A stretch of DNA of 64,000 nt from M3007 sp031373665 (lineage in GTDB: Bacteria; Bacteroidota; Bacteroidia; Chitinophagales; Saprospiraceae): assembly GCA_031373665.1 (NCBI GenBank), contig JANMMZ010000009.1, forward strand, positions 1-64,000. Reading direction: 5' to 3'. The notes below the pieces were generated by a model. The model saw only the letters and a program-made list of their open reading frames with translations. It searched no databases and was not told the DNA's origin. Of this stretch, positions 59,709 to 64,000 are shown in pieces (within the stretch, counting starts at the first letter, position 1; each line of letters opens with the position of its first letter). The position numbers and the translations under genes were made by a program.

Positions 59709-61925
59709 GTGGCAAAATTGTTAACCTTGGAGTCTAGTGTTTTTCTCATTACCCCCCCTTTTACGCAGTTGAATACGCCGTACCCTGCTACGGCCTATAT
59801 CAAGGGGTTTCTAAATACCAAACAAATCACTGCCTTTCAGGCCGATTTGGGTATTGAGGTCATACTGGCTTTGTTTTCTAAACAAGGCTTGAATCATTTG
59901 TTTGCACAAATTGGTACAGATACTACTGGTTTTTCTGATAATTCGCGGCGTATCATTGCTTTACAGGATCACTATATACACAGTATAGATTCGGTAATTT
60001 TGTTTTTGCAGGGCAAAAACCCGACCCTTGCACACTTGATTTGCCAAGAAGGTTTTTTGCCGGAGGCTTCTCGGTTCGATCAGTTAGACGACCTCGACTG
60101 GGCTTTTGGCTCTATGGGTACTCAAGATAAGGCCAAACATTTGGCCACTTTGTATTTGGAAGACCTTTCTGATTTAATCCAAGCGTGTATAGATCCACAT
60201 TTTGGATTTAGCCGATATGCCGAGCGGTTGGGGCGTTCCGCTAATCAATTTGACGAATTATACGAGGCACTACAAGCAGACTATACCTATATAGACAGAC
60301 TATTGGTTGATATTTTGAGCCAGCGGATGGCTGTTGTCAATCCAGGTATGGTGGCTATATCCGTTCCTTTTCCGGGTAATTTATACGCAGCCTTCAGGTG
60401 CGCACAATGGATCAAACAACATCACCCCACGGTGAAAATCGCTATGGGTGGTGGTTTTGCTAACACGGAATTGCGGTCACTATCCGAGCCACGGGTGTTT
60501 GAATTTTTTGATTTCATCACCCTCGATGATGGCGAAGCCCCAATGGAGCATTTGATAGAACATGTGAATGGCAAACGCCCTTTAGAATTGCTCAAACGAG
60601 CCTTTGCCTTGGTGAATGGCAAAGTAGAATACCTCAACCATAGCCTCAGTAAAGATTATAAGCAAGCCGATACGGGTACACCAGATTATAGCGACTTGTG
60701 GTTGGATCAATATATTTCTGTTTTGGAAATTGTGAATCCAATGCACCGCATGTGGAGCGACGGACGATGGAACAAACTTACCATGGCTCATGGTTGCTAC
60801 TGGGGTAAATGCACTTTTTGCGATATATCTTTAGACTACATTAAAGTGTATGAGCCACTGACCGCCAGCCTGCTCTGCGATCGCATGGAAACCATGATCG
60901 AACAAACAGGACAGAATGGTTTTCACTTTGTGGATGAGGCAGCACCGCCTGCCTTGATGCGCGCCTTGGCCCTTGAAATCATTAGGCGCAAATTAATCGT
61001 CACTTGGTGGACTAATATTCGTTTTGAAAAAAGTTTTAGCCGCGATCTGTGTGTGCTGCTTCGCGCTTCTGGTTGTGTGGCCGTCTCCGGCGGCCTTGAA
61101 GTGGCTTCTGATCGCTTATTGGAGTTGATCCAAAAAGGCGTAACGGTAACGCAGGTAGCGCGGGTGACCAAACACTTTACGGAGGCTGGTATAATGGTAC
61201 ATGCTTATTTAATGTATGGTTTTCCGACGCAAACGACCCAAGAGACGATAGATTCCTTGGAAATGGTGCGCCAAATGTTTGAAATGGGTGTATTGCAATC
61301 TGGATTTTGGCATCAGTTTGCCATGACTGCACACAGTCCTGTGGGTATGACACCCGAACAATTTGGAGTGAAAAAAGAAACCAATACCATTGGTACTTTT
61401 GCCAATAACGACATCTTACACATAGACCCTACGGGTACAGACCATGATGCTTTTAGTTATGGCTTGAAAAAATCGCTCCTCAATTTTATGCATGGGATCG
61501 GTTTTGAACTTCCTTTAAATGACTGGTTTGATTTTAAAGTACCGCGCACGACGGTTTCTAAAATCTATATTGCTGAATCACTACAAGAACAAGAAGTTTT
61601 TTCAATAAAGCCTACGGCTAAAATGGCTTGGTTGGGGCTTATGCCTACTTCGACACCATTTACAAAGGCAAAAAAAGGACAACAATGGGATATGTTAACC
61701 TTGACTTTTCAAGATAAAAGGGAGACGTTTAGTATCAGTGCTGGTCGCCTCCAAGGCGAATGGCTAGTAAATATTTTACAAAAAATAGCTGTGAAAAATC
61801 AGGACATGCTTACTTTTCAAGACATTAAAACCGACTATGAGACCAATGGCTTGGATGATTTCGAATTATTTTGGTATAGCAAACAAGTCAGTGCTTTGCA
61901 GGCTTTTGGATTATTGGCTTTGTAA
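59709..61925 (+). CDS. B12-binding-type radical SAM protein with CX4CX2C motif
   Basis: 738 residues from GTG 59709 (TTG 59718 is an alternative). N-terminal cobalamin-binding-like half with VAISVPFPGNLYAAFRCAQWIKQHHPTVKIAMGGGFANTE (about 215-255) and DDGEAPMEHLIEHV. Radical SAM core from about residue 355, with HGCYWGKCTFCD: cysteines at 363, 368, 371, i.e. spacing x4-x2 instead of the classical x3-x2. Later VSGGLEVASDRLLELIQKGV and YLMYGFPTQT are typical radical-SAM strands. Substrate unknown. The gene stands alone between the rpoN operon and the type B adhesin. Confidence 0.85.
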   Translation: MAKLLTLESSVFLITPPFTQLNTPYPATAYIKGFLNTKQITAFQADLGIEVILALFSKQGLNHLFAQIGTDTTGFSDNSRRIIALQDHYIHSIDSVILFLQGKNPTLAHLICQEGFLPEASRFDQLDDLDWAFGSMGTQDKAKHLATLYLEDLSDLIQACIDPHFGFSRYAERLGRSANQFDELYEALQADYTYIDRLLVDILSQRMAVVNPGMVAISVPFPGNLYAAFRCAQWIKQHHPTVKIAMGGGFANTELRSLSEPRVFEFFDFITLDDGEAPMEHLIEHVNGKRPLELLKRAFALVNGKVEYLNHSLSKDYKQADTGTPDYSDLWLDQYISVLEIVNPMHRMWSDGRWNKLTMAHGCYWGKCTFCDISLDYIKVYEPLTASLLCDRMETMIEQTGQNGFHFVDEAAPPALMRALALEIIRRKLIVTWWTNIRFEKSFSRDLCVLLRASGCVAVSGGLEVASDRLLELIQKGVTVTQVARVTKHFTEAGIMVHAYLMYGFPTQTTQETIDSLEMVRQMFEMGVLQSGFWHQFAMTAHSPVGMTPEQFGVKKETNTIGTFANNDILHIDPTGTDHDAFSYGLKKSLLNFMHGIGFELPLNDWFDFKVPRTTVSKIYIAESLQEQEVFSIKPTAKMAWLGLMPTSTPFTKAKKGQQWDMLTLTFQDKRETFSISAGRLQGEWLVNILQKIAVKNQDMLTFQDIKTDYETNGLDDFELFWYSKQVSALQAFGLLAL

Positions 61926-61928
61926 AAA

Positions 61929-61969
61929 AAGGTGCAACGCACGGTAAAATTACCAGTACGCTGCACCTT
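61929..61969. terminator. Bidirectional terminator hairpin
   Basis: AAGGTGCA...GGTAA pairs with TTACC...TGCACCTT (two stem blocks with a mismatched part between), directly after the radical SAM stop and preceded by an A7 run; it separates two convergent genes. Confidence 0.65.
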
Positions 61970-61988
61970 AGTAACAGTGAAATAATAA

Positions 61989-64000
61989 CTATCGCACCAC
62001 TGAAATATCTCCTTTTCTCTTCATTGGAATGATGCGGCCACAGATGGCAATATCTGCTTCAAAGTACCAGACCATTACGCCGGGTTCCATATTTTTAGTA
62101 CGGTGGAATCCTTCCCAACCTGCGGAAATATCCTTTGTTTCAAACAATAAATTACCCCAGCGATCATACACCGCAAAATAATAGTTAAGCACTGTCAAAC
62201 CAGAAGCAAATAAGGGTCTGAACGTACGATTTTCCTCATTTTGTGCTTCTGGAGCCATGGCATTGGGCGTATAAACAAATGAAAGATCGTTTGCCAAATC
62301 TGCCCATACCACGGGTGCTTCGGCCCTGACAGTCTCGCAGGTATTTTTTACTTCTACCCAAACAATACCTTGATCCTTAATGGTGGTAAACACTGATTGG
62401 TCTCCATTACTCCAAGTAAACGTTGCGCCATCGGTATAGCCGGTTAGGGTTGGTTGCATCCGAATGCCCGCACTATCGCATGGTAGTATTCCATTGAGGA
62501 GGGATACTTCCAAGCGATCCAAGGTTTCGATTTCGATTTCGGCTTCAAAAACACAGTCATTGTCATCTTGCATATACACGGTGTAGGTGCCTTGATCTAG
62601 GTTATCGAAAGTAATTTCGGGTTGAAATAGGCTATTGTCTAAAGAGAATTCGTAAGGTGCTAAGCCCCCCAAGATATTGTCAACCTTGATGATTCCTGTT
62701 TGGGTGGTAGCACAACTTGAAGTGGCCACTAGATCAAAAGTAGCAGATGGAAACGCCGTTACAGATATCGTCACAGTAGAGTCGCAACCTTCAGATGTTT
62801 GCAAAACAAAATCTTTAACAGTGCCCGGCGGTAACAACTCACCTTGATACACATATGTCAGTCCGGGGCAAACAGAAACCTCAAGAATACTGGCTGCATT
62901 AAAAAATTGAGACACGGTGACGGTGACCATCGAATCACAATTCCAAATACTTTGAAGGGTAAATAACTCCGAATCGCCCGCATCGAGGGTCATACCCTCG
63001 TAGGTATATGATTCTCCTGGACAAACACCCACACTCAATGTAGATGATATGATCGGATTGTCAACCACCGTAACCGTAACAATCGAATCGCAACCAACCG
63101 ATGAAACAAGGTTAAACACCTCCGAACCACCAGCTGCAATGGTGATCCCATTATAATCCACGGCTACTCCTGCGCAGGTGGGTACTTGTACGACGTAATT
63201 GGTGGTATGGCATAAGAAATCTACAAGCAAAGCCGCATTTTCTATCACATCACAACCTGAAAGCGTCGTTTCGTCTTGTCCGATCACCGCACTAAAACCA
63301 AGGGGCAGGGTTGTAGGGTCTAGTTCTACGGAATATGTAGTACTCAAGATATTGTCAAAGTTGAATACGCCTCCTGTATTGGAGGTAGCATTTCCTACGG
63401 AACTACCATTTTCCATAAGGATCACCCCAATACCGCTCATCAGAGAATCGGCGGCATCAATCATGCCGTTGTGATTAACATCAGACCAAACCAAGCCATT
63501 GATGTCGCCATATCCATCGAATAAATTGAGTGATAATGGGCTGCTTTCACCAGTACATCCGTAAGCGTCTATCAATACAGCGTGGTAAGTGCCGCTTTGT
63601 TGGGCCACAAAATTGGCACTAGTCGCACCAGAGACCGGATTACCATCCAGATACCATTGCCAAGTAGCGATATTTGGCAAATTTGGTAAACACAATGTGT
63701 CTGGTTTACAGCGGGTATGACACCCACTGGGCAAGGCCGATACTTGTGGGCCAGGCAGTACAACCCAACTATTGCTGGGGGCTTCGCATCCAAATTCATT
63801 CACCACTCGCAAGTAATATTCACCGGGTTCTTGTGTCACGATCGAAGTACCCGTTTGGCCACTGTTCCAAATAAACTGCCAACTGGGTGGTGTAGGCCCT
63901 GAATAGGTCAAGGTATTATTAGAACCAGCGCAGTAACCAACCCCAAATATAGAAAATCCAGAGGGTCTTGGATTTACTTTTACATTAAATGGAGCCGATT
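61989..64000 (-). CDS. Large exported protein with CHU_C-type T9SS (type B) domain, 5' partial
   Basis: At least 670 residues; the frame stays open to the right edge (Tyr-Cys-Ala-Gly-Ser-Asn-Asn-Thr before the first internal start), so the N-terminus lies outside. Repeated immunoglobulin-like/SprB-type beta modules: a dockerin-like YGDINGLVWSDVNHNGMIDAADSLM with SdrD-B type strands, then units with CPGLTYVYQGELLPPG and GCDSTVTISV repeated three times. The last about 95 residues are the CHU_C type B sorting domain (VYTPNAMAPEAQNEENRTFRPLF, YDRWGNLLFET, WYFEADIAICGR). Adhesin or gliding-surface protein of the T9SS. Confidence 0.88.
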   Translation of the reverse strand, partial: SAPFNVKVNPRPSGFSIFGVGYCAGSNNTLTYSGPTPPSWQFIWNSGQTGTSIVTQEPGEYYLRVVNEFGCEAPSNSWVVLPGPQVSALPSGCHTRCKPDTLCLPNLPNIATWQWYLDGNPVSGATSANFVAQQSGTYHAVLIDAYGCTGESSPLSLNLFDGYGDINGLVWSDVNHNGMIDAADSLMSGIGVILMENGSSVGNATSNTGGVFNFDNILSTTYSVELDPTTLPLGFSAVIGQDETTLSGCDVIENAALLVDFLCHTTNYVVQVPTCAGVAVDYNGITIAAGGSEVFNLVSSVGCDSIVTVTVVDNPIISSTLSVGVCPGESYTYEGMTLDAGDSELFTLQSIWNCDSMVTVTVSQFFNAASILEVSVCPGLTYVYQGELLPPGTVKDFVLQTSEGCDSTVTISVTAFPSATFDLVATSSCATTQTGIIKVDNILGGLAPYEFSLDNSLFQPEITFDNLDQGTYTVYMQDDNDCVFEAEIEIETLDRLEVSLLNGILPCDSAGIRMQPTLTGYTDGATFTWSNGDQSVFTTIKDQGIVWVEVKNTCETVRAEAPVVWADLANDLSFVYTPNAMAPEAQNEENRTFRPLFASGLTVLNYYFAVYDRWGNLLFETKDISAGWEGFHRTKNMEPGVMVWYFEADIAICGRIIPMKRKGDISVVR

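Overview
The window is a chromosomal segment of a Bacteroidota member, most likely of the order Saprospirales. The evidence is: type A and type B type IX secretion (T9SS) C-terminal sorting domains on three giant or repetitive secreted proteins; a gldE-type gliding gene behind nadD-mutY-ssb; many genes preceded by the phylum's TAnnTTTG -7 promoter box rather than by Shine-Dalgarno sequences; and HYR plus dockerin-like surface proteins. Base composition looks uniform and almost all of the window is ordinary housekeeping chromosome. I see no prophage, CRISPR array, rRNA or tRNA.

Layout. 1-5.0 kb: 3' part of an Nramp metal transporter fused to a universal stress domain, then an ABM monooxygenase / PPOX flavoprotein / EamA exporter operon divergent from a MocR (PdxR-like) regulator. 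5.1-5.7 kb: a decayed PIN toxin-antitoxin operon. 5.7-12.4 kb: a Crp-family regulator, two small outer-membrane-type proteins, xylulokinase and xylose isomerase, a DUF2142 membrane protein and AroQ. 12.4-18.7 kb: a secreted protein of unknown function meets the minus-strand operon nadD-mutY-ssb-gldE-lptG tail to tail, with a 159-bp MITE-like element between them. 18.9-31.9 kb, all minus strand: a 1541-residue HYR/dockerin T9SS protein, CsaA, FtsK, RecA, a YifB/ComM ATPase, a thioredoxin-fold protein and one unknown. 32-43.2 kb, mostly plus strand: ComF with a coupled small gene, small minus-strand genes, an OmpA/PD40 protein, threonine synthase, a parS-like array, heme A synthase (minus), then a DUF3298-like / DUF58 / MscS row. 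43.2-49.8 kb, minus: threonine aldolase with an outer-membrane barrel, FolA, RNase Y and PheT. 50-64 kb: a membrane VWA-like protein, an 18-repeat DUF285/BspA T9SS protein, tryptophan 2,3-dioxygenase with a pentameric ligand-gated channel, RpoN-Upp, a B12/radical-SAM protein and the C-terminal part of a type B T9SS adhesin-like protein that runs off the right edge.

The most notable non-coding signals are: (1) four perfect copies of the 16-bp palindrome TGTTCCACGTGGAACA at regular spacings of about 180 bp in the thrC-ctaA gap, plus a 14/16 copy inside the thrC terminator. This fits the universal parS consensus and marks a probable ParB loading centre. (2) A 159-bp palindromic element with 17-bp perfect terminal inverted repeats flanked by a 5-bp TATTA duplication. 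It inserted exactly at a stop codon and turned TAA into TAG without changing the protein. (3) A PIN toxin-antitoxin pair with both genes broken. (4) Back-to-back -7 boxes, one base apart, in the pdxR-like divergent promoter.

Starts were moved inward from the longest reading frame where family alignment or promoter position argued for it (aroQ, ssb, yifB, ltaE, folA, rny, DUF58, the 716-codon frame, TDO and the ligand-gated channel).
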